The notes beneath the pieces are model-generated. The model was not told the DNA's origin, ran no database searches, and saw only the letters and a list, made by a program, of their open reading frames with translations. Of a DNA stretch of 64,000 bases, positions 56,755 to 64,000 are shown one piece after another (positions within the stretch are counted from its first letter, which is position 1; the number at the start of each line of letters is the position of its first letter). Origin of the DNA: Chitinophaga sp. E66 (GTDB taxonomy: Bacteria; Bacteroidota; Bacteroidia; Chitinophagales; Chitinophagaceae); contig CP079103.1 in assembly GCA_019285755.1 (NCBI GenBank), forward strand, positions 3,162,001-3,226,000. Reading direction: 5' to 3'. Made by a program: the position numbers and the translations under genes.

Positions 56755-57202
56755 AATGAAAGTAATGTATATTTTTTTAGTCTACCTTACATCTTGCACA
56801 GTGACCAAACAAACGGTCAAAGTAAAATTCAATTACTTTAGTGGTTTGCAGCAACAAAAAGTGGTTATATCCATCCCCAAGGGTTCAAAGTTAATCCGAA
56901 TCACCGCCGGCGGAGAAGGTGAAGAACATCGCTATTTGTTCTCCGACTCATCTGTAATATACTTATCTGATATGACAGGCAGCGCAACTTTAAATACGTC
57001 AAAGTTTAATTTAGATCCTCCTGCTTCATTTATGGAACTCACGGCAGATACTCTTTCACATGCCGAAATTGATAATCAAGGATACTACTGGAAAGAAATA
57101 AAAAAAGGTTACTTGAGATTCGGATATGCGCATATTTCGCATATACGAAAAAATGACTTCGACAAAGCAATAACATCATTAAGATGTAAAAAATGTCGGT
57201 AG
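56755..57202 (+). CDS. Small lipoprotein, candidate immunity protein of the displaced toxin
   Basis: Starts at 56755: MKVMYIFLVYLTSC, a short lipoprotein signal with Cys14, then TVTKQTVKVKFNYFSGLQQQ. The body is beta-rich (KVVISIPKGSKLIRITAGGE; RYLFSDSSVIYLSDM) and ends near KNDFDKAITSL. About 149 residues; the last few codons may be out of frame (a TAA lies in the next frame at 57187). Its frame is continuous with the toxin remnant upstream, so the toxin stop has been lost or mis-sequenced. Not recognised as a named family. Confidence 0.5.
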
Positions 57203-57837
57203 TATTCGTCCCCTTGCCGGCAAGGCGTTCTCCTGTAAAAACAATTACCATAAAACATCGCGGCAAATTGAAATAATTTGCACCAGTGAAGCAGGCGGCC
57301 ATACAATTGCCTATACACTGAAAATGACAGACAATCAAAATGCATATGATAGCTCCACCTACTCCCCGACCGATCTTTTTGAATATGACAGTACGGCCAT
57401 CCGGCTAAACAACTGGACTACCAATATCACCTGGCTACAATATTTTAACAACAACGGCCCCTATAGCCCCTATGGTGGTATGTTTCGGCTCCAAACCTGG
57501 CAATCATGTTCAGTATTATGACTTACCAGACAGTAAGGTAGTCCTCATCAATGGATACAATTTTTATTGTAACGGCTCTCATTGCAGCAATTTCAAGGTA
57601 ATCGTACTACAGGAAATAAAGGACAATCAGGTATACGCCGCGGTGTTGGATTATCCCGGCGTTTATCCTCACACTTTCGGTAACATCCGGATTTTCAGGA
57701 GCAAAACGGACAATTCACCATCTATTTACCTGGTAAAAAGCAGCAAAAACGGTAAACAGACGGAAGACTTTCAAGCACTCAGCCTAAATGACCTGCTATC
57801 CGCCTCGCCTAAAACGGCTAAATTAGATATAAACTAG
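57195..57837 (+). CDS. Hypothetical AT-rich protein, start uncertain, frameshifted
   Basis: Frame opens by about 57195 without a clear start; reads IRPLAGKAFSCKNNYHKTSR, then GGHTIAYTLKMTDNQNAYDS and WLQYFNNNGPYSPYGGMFRL. After a break near 57490 it continues PGNHVQYYDLPDSKVVLING and IVLQEIKDNQVYAAVLDYPG, ending TAKLDIN. Roughly 210 residues, rich in Asn and Tyr. Not recognised; it belongs to the same AT-rich group as the lipoproteins on either side. The N-terminus may be fused to or overlap the preceding gene. Confidence 0.45.
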
Positions 57838-57905
57838 TCTCTTAAACTATATTCCTTCCCTCAATTCCTAAAATACCTGTTTGGTTAATAATCCCCAGCG
57901 CACAT

Positions 57906-58334
57906 ATGAAATCACTTGCTAATTATACGACGGCTTGCTTCATGATGCTGATGGTATGCAATCAAGTGAAAAAAGAGAACAAAAATGAAGTGATGCTTTA
58001 TAGAGATTCATCAGGCAGCGAAATTCATGGAACTTTACCCGATAATATCAGGCATTTATCGGACACAAATCCATATACGCTTGATGAAGAATTGCTTCGT
58101 GTATCAGGATGGTCTGAAGACAGTACAACAGAAATCACCATGTCTATTTGGCCGTCTGAAGATTACAATAAACCCCAAAGATTTATTGATTGGAGAATCA
58201 GAACATTTAAACAATCTGTACCCACGCTTGCCTCTTCTGTGGTTAGCAAATTCAGCCACTTCACGATAACGACAGTACAGGATTCTATCCGGCATCTGCA
58301 ATCCATACATATATTTCAAAGCAGTTTACGCTAA
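57906..58334 (+). CDS. Small lipoprotein of tandem set, member 1
   Basis: 142 residues. Signal ending in lipobox LMVC (ACFMMLMVCNQVKKENKNE). Then VMLYRDSSGSEIHGTLPDNI, a start that corresponds to TTLYQDSTGFILTSVLPSSW in the next gene. Later SEDSTTEITMSIWPSEDYNK and SVVSKFSHFTITTVQDSI. The C-terminus is shorter than in its neighbour, and a frame error near 58310 is possible. Resembles small PsbP/DcrB-like immunity lipoproteins in length and layout; inferred. Confidence 0.55.
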   Translation: MKSLANYTTACFMMLMVCNQVKKENKNEVMLYRDSSGSEIHGTLPDNIRHLSDTNPYTLDEELLRVSGWSEDSTTEITMSIWPSEDYNKPQRFIDWRIRTFKQSVPTLASSVVSKFSHFTITTVQDSIRHLQSIHIFQSSLR

Positions 58335-58378
58335 AATACTGGCTCAGCAACCAGATCACCATTCAAAAACCCTTTCCC

Positions 58379-58924
58379 ATGTCAATCCAATCCACTATTT
58401 ATATCACATACTTAGCGCTCCTCTCAGGATGCACAAATGGTAGTCATGACAAACCAGCAACAACAACGCTTTACCAAGACAGCACCGGCTTCATACTTAC
58501 ATCCGTCTTACCATCCAGCTGGAGCATCATCCCTACGCTTTACCCTGAAGTAGAAGAAGATCGGTTTGAAATTACATATGGTGAGAAAGACCGGTCTGCA
58601 TATATAAGAATTGAAATTCCACCAGCTTCCGAAAAGGCATTTGATGCTCAGTATATCAATAAGCGCCTCAATACTGCCATCAAACTATTAAATCAGAGTG
58701 ATTCGGGAATTGTCTATCTCAGCAATAACCAGCTAAACACTACTAACGGAATCAGTATAGGTTACTTTGATTACTATTATCTCGATACCCTAAAACAACG
58801 TAATTTTTTCAGAAAATTGATATTCACCAAACACAACACAACAGGCATGCTCGAAGTTTTCTTATTGAAGGACAGTTTACGGTTTATCCAAATTGCGCAC
58901 GAAATAACAAAAACTTTGCATTAA
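58379..58924 (+). CDS. Small lipoprotein of tandem set, member 2
   Basis: Intact, 181 residues. Signal MSIQSTIYITYLALLSGC with Cys18. Body: LYQDSTGFILTSVLPSSWSI, IPTLYPEVEEDRFEITYGEK, YIRIEIPPASEKAFDAQYIN and KHNTTGMLEVFLLKDSLRFI. The alternating strands with a long central helix (AQYINKRLNTAIKLLNQSD) suit the Mog1/PsbP/DcrB fold used by several immunity lipoproteins. Unknown function; paralogue of its neighbours by layout. Confidence 0.6.
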   Translation: MSIQSTIYITYLALLSGCTNGSHDKPATTTLYQDSTGFILTSVLPSSWSIIPTLYPEVEEDRFEITYGEKDRSAYIRIEIPPASEKAFDAQYINKRLNTAIKLLNQSDSGIVYLSNNQLNTTNGISIGYFDYYYLDTLKQRNFFRKLIFTKHNTTGMLEVFLLKDSLRFIQIAHEITKTLH

Positions 58925-58984
58925 GCTTTATTGTAGCATAAACGAGAAGATGCATCTCAAGCAATAGCATTTAAACTGAATAAT

Positions 58985-59520
58985 ATGTTAATACGGATCC
59001 CATTCCTTCTACTTATGTTTTGCGGATGCAAACATACAAATGTAATAGAAGTCCCCATCTGTGATGCTGCATTCACTATGTCGGTTCCGAAAGACATCAG
59101 GGAGAGTAGCAAGCAGCTTATCCTTTTCGGTGATGACATATTATGCACGAAGCAATTCAACAATATTGATTCCACAAGTTATATCGACATATCAATATAT
59201 AAGGATACATCGAAAAGATCCTTGGATAAGTTCATGAATGGACAAATTGATATGTTAAAGCACTTATATGGGAATCTGGTCATTCTAAATAAGGAAGTAA
59301 TCAACCAATCTGGAAATGATATGCTTTCCATCACAGTTGAATTGCCGTTAACTGCAAATATCCTGGCGGTATTGTTGAGCAAAGAATGTTTTACACACAA
59401 AAAGGAAGAGCTGTTGTAGAAATTATTTGCCTTTTCAAGAACACTGATGACAGAAAAGTTGCTTTAAAACTTGTGAACAAAATTGCAAACAGCATACGAA
59501 ATATCAAGGTTAATCTTTAA
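58985..59520 (+). CDS. Small lipoprotein of tandem set, member 3, frameshifted
   Basis: Signal MLIRIPFLLLMFCGC with Cys15, then EVPICDAAFTMSVPKDIRES, QFNNIDSTSYIDISIYKDTS and LDKFMNGQIDMLKHLYGNLV. A break near 59388 truncates the first frame; the next frame adds GRAVVEIICLFKNTDDRKVA and ends SIRNIKVNL at 59518-59520. About 178 residues. Same lipoprotein plus alpha-beta layout as member 2. Closed by a perfect terminator. Confidence 0.55.
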
Positions 59521-59559
59521 AACCATATAATAAGTTAACTTTATCAGTAGTACAAAAAA

Positions 59560-59583
59560 ACGGGCGCCTCAACAGGCGCCCGT
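59560..59583. terminator. Bidirectional terminator closing the accessory island
   Basis: Perfect ten-base stem ACGGGCGCCT / AGGCGCCCGT with loop CAAC, flanked by A7 on one side and TTATTG on the other, between the lipoprotein array and the Rnk-like gene. Confidence 0.85.
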
Positions 59584-59607
59584 TATTGTTAATTCCAATT
59601 AGAGCTA

Positions 59608-60006
59608 TCAGTCTTGTTCATTAAAGACTTCTTTAATGGTGAATTTCTTCTTCCCGCCCGGCACCTGCCACATCACTTCCTGGCCCTGCCGGAAACCGAT
59701 CAGGGCTACGCCTACCGGCGCCATAACGGATATTTTGCGTTGTTTAATATCGGCTTGTTCGGGGAGCACTACGGTCACCTCCATTTCCTTGGGGCGGTCC
59801 GTTTCCTGGATGATCACACGGGAGTTGAGACGCACTACGTCTGCGGGGAACGATTCCTTGCTCACCAGCCTGCCCTTCCTGAAATCCGCCAGCAGCGATT
59901 CCACGACTGCGGGGCCGAAGGCACTCTCCCTCGCTCCCTCCTGCAGGCAGGTCTGGATCACGTCATAGTCATCCTTCCTGAAAATAGGTTGCTGTTTCTT
60001 TTGCAT
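59608..60006 (-). CDS. GreA/Rnk-like transcription factor
   Basis: Intact, 132 residues. C-terminal GreA/GreB-type FKBP-like domain: VVRLNSRVIIQETDRPKEME, VTVVLPEQADIKQRKISVMA and PVGVALIGFRQGQEVMWQVP. The N-terminal helix is short, as in Rnk-type regulators of nucleoside diphosphate kinase, so it probably binds RNA polymerase without the long coiled-coil tip. Preceded on the same strand by a 62-residue membrane protein gene. Confidence 0.88.
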   Translation of the reverse strand: MQKKQQPIFRKDDYDVIQTCLQEGARESAFGPAVVESLLADFRKGRLVSKESFPADVVRLNSRVIIQETDRPKEMEVTVVLPEQADIKQRKISVMAPVGVALIGFRQGQEVMWQVPGGKKKFTIKEVFNEQD

Positions 60007-60053
60007 GGTAAAAGATTTAATTAAATGAATGAAAACGGTCTTCCGGCGCGGTC

Positions 60054-60242
60054 TTACGGCTTCGCACCGGGATTTCTGAACAATATGGTCAATAACACTA
60101 TCAGCAGCAATGGCAGGGATATATACAAAGCCCGGTACCAGCCCGCGTTGTGAACCAACCCCGCCTGTAAGATCAAGGCAGTGGCCAGCACCAAAACGAG
60201 CAAAATCATGCCGCCGATGGAAACCTTATCCTGATTTCGCAT
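60054..60242 (-). CDS. Small two-helix membrane protein
   Basis: Intact, 62 residues. Two predicted helices: IGGMILLVLVLATALILQAG and ALYISLPLLLIVLLTILF, with a short basic tail. No family recognised. Lies 47 bases upstream of the Rnk-like gene on the same strand, and its own upstream region ends in a terminator-like hairpin of a candidate RNA. Confidence 0.65.
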   Translation of the reverse strand: MRNQDKVSIGGMILLVLVLATALILQAGLVHNAGWYRALYISLPLLLIVLLTILFRNPGAKP

Positions 60243-60282
60243 CTGAGCAATTCAATTTAGCATCGAAATAAAAGCAGTAAGT

Positions 60283-60471
60283 AAAACCCTGAACCCGGAG
60301 ACACATTTTAGCGGTTCAGGGCAAGCGTATTGAAGTCCTTAAAGTTTGAGAAGTAGTACAACTTCTTGCAGAAAGTGCGGAAAGACACGCTATTGCAGGC
60401 ATACAAAGGCCCTGCAACCGGCGTGGCATACCGGGCGCGTAAGCATCTGGGCTGTATGGTCAATCCTGACA
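60283..60471 (-). ncRNA. Candidate structured small RNA or leader
   Basis: On the minus strand a consensus promoter (60477-60505) is followed by about 190 non-coding bases. These hold hairpins TTGCAGG / CCTGCAA (near 60392-60416), AGAAGT / ACTTCT (near 60350-60368), an AGCGTGT / ATACGCT long-range pair, and a last stem CCCTGAACC / GGTTCAGGG (60287-60321) followed by TTTT. It is not a tRNA, RNase P or SRP RNA that I recognise. It could be an independent ncRNA or an attenuator leader for the small membrane gene starting at 60242. Confidence 0.5.
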
Positions 60472-60476
60472 TAAAG

Positions 60477-60505
60477 CAAATATACTAAATTTTTGGGAAG
60501 ACAAA
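60477..60505 (-). promoter_or_regulatory. Bacteroidota-type promoter of the candidate RNA
   Basis: Minus strand TATATTTG (60484-60477) and TTTG (60505-60502), with element starts 21 bases apart. Both elements match consensus exactly. Confidence 0.6.
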
Positions 60506-60536
60506 CCGGCGGGCCAACTACCGCTGCCCCGCCGGT
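60505..60536 (-). terminator. Hairpin after the outer-membrane protein gene
   Basis: ACCGGCGGG (60505-60513) pairs perfectly with CCCGCCGGT (60528-60536), eight bases beyond the stop of the beta-barrel gene. The T-tract on the minus strand is weak. Confidence 0.5.
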
Positions 60537-60543
60537 CATATTA

Positions 60544-61544
60544 CTAAAATTTGAATCGGATACCGGCGTTGAGGCCCAGTCCCCGATATTAATATAGGAT
60601 TTCAAATCATTGGCAGGCGCATTATCGTCCTTATACGTCGTACGAGAACCCGATGTGCCCGTAGGCGTATTAGAGTTTTGGTCCAGCACCGTCACATATT
60701 CGGTGTGCCGCTCGGCATAGCTGAGGTCGTTGATCGTACGGCCCGGCAGTTCGCTCAATACCGCATCCGTCTGCAGGTTCACGACTTTATTGGTCTCATT
60801 GTACTTCGTGACCTCCTTCTCCTTGCTGCGCACCGGCACATTGCGGTACTCCGCCTCCACGAAGACGTCTATCCGGCGGGAAGCATTGTAGTTGAACCCC
60901 AGCGCCCCTGGAAACCGAAAGTGGGATTAGGCTTGATCTCTTCGGTACGCTGGATCTCCGTCCGCACCATAGCGCCCGCAGGCAGCGGTACACCCTGTGG
61001 ACGGCTCATCCGCATCGCCTCCGTTTCAATGATGAGCTTGCCCCATAACGGCACTACGAAGCCGAAGCGAACATAGGGATTGAACTTCTCCAAACCCGGG
61101 CTGAAGACCAGGCTCGGCGCAAAATCGAAGGCGTTCACGTGCCCGTCAGACTCAATTCTTGCGGCGTCCTTGTTCAGCCCCTCGAATACGCTCACATTGC
61201 GGGTCATGAGGTTTTCCTGGCTGTGGAAATAATTGAAGGTTCCTTCAATGGCGATGTACTTGTTAAAATTGTACCCAACGGTAATGCCGCCCCGCATGCC
61301 TTCACCGTAAGATCCCGTCAATACCCTTTCGGATAGTTCCGTGATGGCGCCGGTGGCGGGGTTCACGGAATTGCGAATGTCTCTCGGGGATAAGGGCCTA
61401 CGTCGGGAAATTGTCCGGGCGAAACGCTGAAAAAGTAGCCGCCCGCCGCTTTGAGATACATTTTTTGGGGATGTTCTGGGCGAGTGCGCCCTGGGCCAAC
61501 AATAACGCCGTCACACCCAGGATTGCATGGTATATCCGGTTCAT
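60544..61544 (-). CDS. Outer-membrane beta-barrel protein, frameshifted
   Basis: Exported porin-like protein. Start at 61544 with signal peptide MNRIYHAILGVTALLLAQGA, then KMYLKAAGGYFFSVSPGQFP. Barrel strands include GGITVGYNFNKYIAIEGTFN, NPYVRFGFVVPLWGKLIIET and GRTINDLSYAERHTEYVTVL; the C-terminal strand after repair is GLGLNAGIRFKF, ending in Phe as barrel proteins do. Breaks lie near 61480, 60905 and 60585. About 333 residues. Ligand unknown; OmpW/outer-membrane-protein-like. Confidence 0.75.
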
Positions 61545-61721
61545 ATGCGTGGTTGTTTTGGTGACAGAATAAACGTACTTCTCCTAAGTTAAGGATTTTC
61601 AGCCGATTACCGGTCACCATTAACGGTTGGGCAAATACGTCCAACGGCTGTTGCAAAAAAATTCCCTGGAAACAGGGGAACCAATAGTGCTTATGATGCT
61701 AAGAATTAAAAGGAGACTACT

Positions 61722-61850
61722 ATGAACATGATCGGAATCGCCCGCCTTAATGTGCTGAAAGCAAAAAGGGAAACTTCCGGCGGATTGCGATCTGACTGCA
61801 ATATCCCCGACGGATGTTTCCCTGTGTTATCCAGGATGAAATTAATGTGA
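61722..61850 (+). CDS. Possible 42-residue small ORF
   Basis: ATG at 61722 with AAGGAG eight to nine bases upstream, an unusually good ribosome-binding site for this phylum, and a stop at 61848-61850. The peptide begins MNMIGIARLNVLKAKRETSG. No family recognised. Its 3-prime end overlaps the convergent GT87 gene by nine bases. The motif LNVLKAKRETSGGLR is plausible as a short leader or precursor peptide, but no partner genes are visible. Confidence 0.3.
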   Translation: MNMIGIARLNVLKAKRETSGGLRSDCNIPDGCFPVLSRMKLM

Positions 61851-63031
61851 AAACTGCGCCTCCGGCTGCGGCCACCGCAAAAACCTGCGCGTGAGTATCT
61901 GCCACACGATCAGCAGCCACAAAATGAGGCTGGGCATCGCTTTAGCCGCATAAGGCAGCACCAGGTTCTTCTTCACCAGGAAGTCACCAGGTCGCTGTGC
62001 GAGAAGCTGGTGCCGATGAGCAGGTAAATAAAGAAAATATTAGCCGCCTTGCTCCGCGGTTGCAACAGGTACCATATACACGCCGCCGGGAAGGCGATGA
62101 TATAAGTGGGCGACTCCGAACTGCTGGAATACAATACCGTGAACAGCAAGGTAGAACAGAGGATCAGCAGCTGGTAACGCACGTCGTCTTTATACTTCAG
62201 CCAGATGTATTGCGCCGCGAACAGCACCAGCGCCGGCCCGATCACATAGAGGTTCGGCAGATACGGCAGGCGGAACGTCCGCTTGATGAAGCCCATCGCG
62301 GAAATATCCTGCATAACGACGCCATGATCGATCTGCGCATTCTTCACGTTCTTCACCACCAGCGCCTCGTACCACTCGCGGTAGCTGCGGAATACGAACG
62401 CCGGCGAAGAAATGGCCATAGGCAGCACCAGCCACACCGCTCCCCAGAAAACGAGGCTGGCGATGAGTTTTAGTTTATGCCGGGAAAAGAAGAAGAATGC
62501 CAGCCCCACGATGCCATATAACTTGGAGAATGCCCCGAACATGATGAAGGCCGCGGCCCAGAAGTCCTTTTCCTTCCGCATCATCGTATAGCCGAAAATG
62601 ATACAGGCCGCGATGATAGGGTTGAACTGGAAGTAACTGCTCGCCGCCATGAGCTCATGGCTGGCAAAGATCATGATCAGGTTCTGCTGGATCCGGTTGA
62701 GCGGCAGCTGCCGGATGGCCAGCATGAGCACCGCTGCATTCAGCAATACCCATAATACGCTCCCCAGCCAGTCGGGCAACAACGCGAACGGTGCGATCAG
62801 CACGCTGAACAGCACGCCGTAGTTATTCACGTCGAAATACTCGGGATAAGGCCCGTAAAGCGTCTGCCCGTTGATCGTGTGCAGGTAGACGTGCTTGAAG
62901 ATCGTATAGTTGTTATAGTTGTTGACGGCGAACTCCTTCACCCCCACAATCATCGACAACCCGAACCAAAGCAGCAACGCCAGCCATTCTTTTTCACCCA
63001 GCCAGGCCAGTGTGATCCTTCTCTTTGACAT
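61842..63031 (-). CDS. GT87-like membrane glycosyltransferase (DUF2029), frameshifted
   Basis: Polytopic membrane protein of the GT87/DUF2029 polyprenol-phosphate mannosyltransferase-like family. Eight to ten helices, with conserved NGQTLYGPYPEYFDVNNYGV (the usual Y..D...Y..P type loop), FQFNPIIAACIIFGYTMMRK and FGAFSKLYGIVGLAFFFF. The first stop at 61973 comes from a T loss near 61978; the repaired tail FLVKKNLVLPYAAKAMPSLI continues to 61842. About 397 residues. The sugar donor is probably lipid-linked; acceptor unknown. Confidence 0.75.
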
Positions 63032-63083
63032 GATAATTTTATTGAATACGGCCGCAAAATAGTAAAATCAGGTATCTCTTTCA

Positions 63084-63542
63084 CTATTTCGCCGTCGCGA
63101 TCTTGATGACGATCTTGCGCACCGGCGCCGATTTGCCGGAAATCAGGTTAGGCATGTGGAGGTCCGTGGGCCAGAAGATGGCGAAGTCGCCCTGGGACAG
63201 CTTGGTGTAGAACGACGGCCGGTCGGCATACAGCATGAAATCGTCGTTATCGTCGTACGGCCGGCTGACCTGCTGCCCGCGGAGCATATCGTGCCCTACC
63301 AGCTCTTCGCCAGACACGATGTATTGCACATCTATATGTTTGCGGTGGGATTCCATTTGTTCTCCATCCGCGGGGATGGTATCGTATTCGTTGACGATGG
63401 CGAAGATACGGTTGCCCTCGATGCTGTGTTTTCCTTTCTCAACGCCGGCCAGGTCGGTTTCCCGGAGCCAGCGGAAGGCGGTCTGGAAACGTGCTCCCAG
63501 TCCCGCGTACAAATCTGCGTTCGCTAATGTGTCGATGATCAT
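63084..63542 (-). CDS. YhcH/YjgK/YiaL-family protein (DUF386)
   Basis: Intact, about 152 residues from the ATG at 63542 (MIIDTLANADLYAGLGARFQ). Cupin-like domain with EGNRIFAIVNEYDTIPADGE, SHRKHIDVQYIVSGEELVGH and FAIFWPTDLHMPNLISGK, the family hallmarks. Members are linked to sialic acid and other sugar metabolism (YhcH sits in the E. coli nan operon) and act as small sugar-binding anomerase-like proteins. It lies downstream of an AraC-type regulator on the same strand, with a 55-base gap. Confidence 0.85.
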   Translation of the reverse strand: MIIDTLANADLYAGLGARFQTAFRWLRETDLAGVEKGKHSIEGNRIFAIVNEYDTIPADGEQMESHRKHIDVQYIVSGEELVGHDMLRGQQVSRPYDDNDDFMLYADRPSFYTKLSQGDFAIFWPTDLHMPNLISGKSAPVRKIVIKIATAK

Positions 63543-63597
63543 GGATAAAAGATTGGCGGGCAAGATACGCCGTTTCCCCATCCGCAAAACCTTTCGG

Positions 63598-64000
63598 TCA
63601 CGCCCCGCGCCGCGAACGGTATTGCTGGGGCGCCATGCCCATGAGCTTGCTGAACATGCGCGAGAAGTAATATGGGTCTTCGATCCCCACCGCCCAGGCG
63701 ATCTCTTTGATCCGCATATCCGTAAACAACAGGTATTGACAGGCCTTCTGCACTTTGAGGTGATGGAAATACTCCAGGCGAGTAGCCCGTCCGCTTCCGG
63801 AAAATAGCCGAATAATGGCTGACAGACAAATTAGCCGAGCCCGCCAGGTCAGACAAGGTAAGCATGGCGCCCAGGTGCTCGCGCATATGGCTGATGGATT
63901 GCTCGATCGCATCGCGGCTGGCGAGTTTCTCCGACAGGCTGAAAGGCTCCCGTACAGGAAACCCGCCAGGTAATGCCAGAGGCACATGTTCGCATATCCA
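63598..64000 (-). CDS. AraC-family regulator, C-terminal part, truncated by window end
   Basis: The 5-prime end lies beyond the window. The visible part holds the end of the sensor domain (LALPGGFPVREPFSLSEKLA) and the double helix-turn-helix: MLTLSDLAGSANLSVSHYSA, FRKRTGYSPLEYFHHLKVQK and IKEIAWAVGIEDPYYFSRMF, ending MGMAPQQYRSRRGA. One break near 63780 separates the two halves. Probably the local regulator of the YhcH-family gene just downstream. Confidence 0.8.
   Translation of the reverse strand, partial: GYANMCLWHYLAGFLYGSLSACRRNSPAAMRSSNPSAICASTWAPCLPCLTWRARLICLSAIIRLFSGSGRATRLEYFHHLKVQKACQYLLFTDMRIKEIAWAVGIEDPYYFSRMFSKLMGMAPQQYRSRRGA

Noticed and set aside
61997..62473. Plus-strand 158-residue ORF opposite the GT87-like gene
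   Set aside because: Charged, Arg-rich translation typical of antisense to a hydrophobic membrane protein; no start context.

Overview
The window looks like chromosomal DNA of a Bacteroidota bacterium, most probably a Chitinophagaceae member close to Chitinophaga. The evidence is three SusC/SusD pairs, a hybrid two-component system fused to an AraC domain, DUF6443-type RHS proteins, promoters of the Bacteroidota TAnnTTTG / TTTG type, and a GC-rich core interrupted by AT-rich accessory islands. No rRNA, tRNA or CRISPR array was found.

A dominant feature is that most long genes are split by single-base frame changes. Wherever the intended reading is clear, the fault is nearly always one base missing from a short homopolymer. 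Essential genes such as murI are hit several times. I therefore treat these breaks as probable sequencing or assembly errors and give whole-gene coordinates across them.

Layout. 1-4131: efflux operon (HlyD adaptor, two ABC-2 permeases, DHA2-type MFS), then murI and ferritin. 5706-6595: a probable ChrB-AraC fusion regulator (minus strand). 6596-16668: a regulatory region with two LacI-type operators, then an operon of two SusC/SusD pairs. 16830-23089: flavodoxin-fold oxidoreductase, NTF2-like protein, M60 metallopeptidase, metY, a small secreted protein, an SRPBCC protein and a sialidase-like protein. 23164-25212: four tandem four-helix membrane paralogues beside a DeoR/GlpR regulator, which is divergent from a third SusC/SusD pair (26483-31126). 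31209-34420: lipoprotein amidase, membrane protein and PAS sensor lacking a kinase ATPase domain. 34425-34960: an IS200-type insertion. 35031-40650: GH29 alpha-L-fucosidase with an adjacent hybrid two-component regulator. 40735-44725: DUF983 protein, AraC regulator, a Crp/Fnr gene with a perfect CRP-type operator and promoter in front of a DJ-1/PfpI gene, and another AraC regulator.

44779-59520 is the accessory island of greatest interest. Two large divergent YD/RHS-like proteins (a DUF5977-tailed one on the minus strand and a DUF6443/RHS-core toxin on the plus strand) are surrounded by small AT-rich genes: a probable cognate immunity gene, a displaced ART-like toxin tip, and a row of small lipoproteins that look like immunity proteins. 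This is the best candidate for a poorly described conflict system.

59608-64000: a Rnk/GreA-like factor, a small membrane protein preceded by a promoter-driven structured RNA (possible ncRNA or leader), an outer-membrane beta-barrel protein, a GT87-like glycosyltransferase, a YhcH-family protein and a truncated AraC regulator. Glycan-related genes (sialidase, M60 protease, fucosidase, SusCD) suggest growth on complex glycoconjugates; the other parts are housekeeping, transport and inter-bacterial conflict functions.
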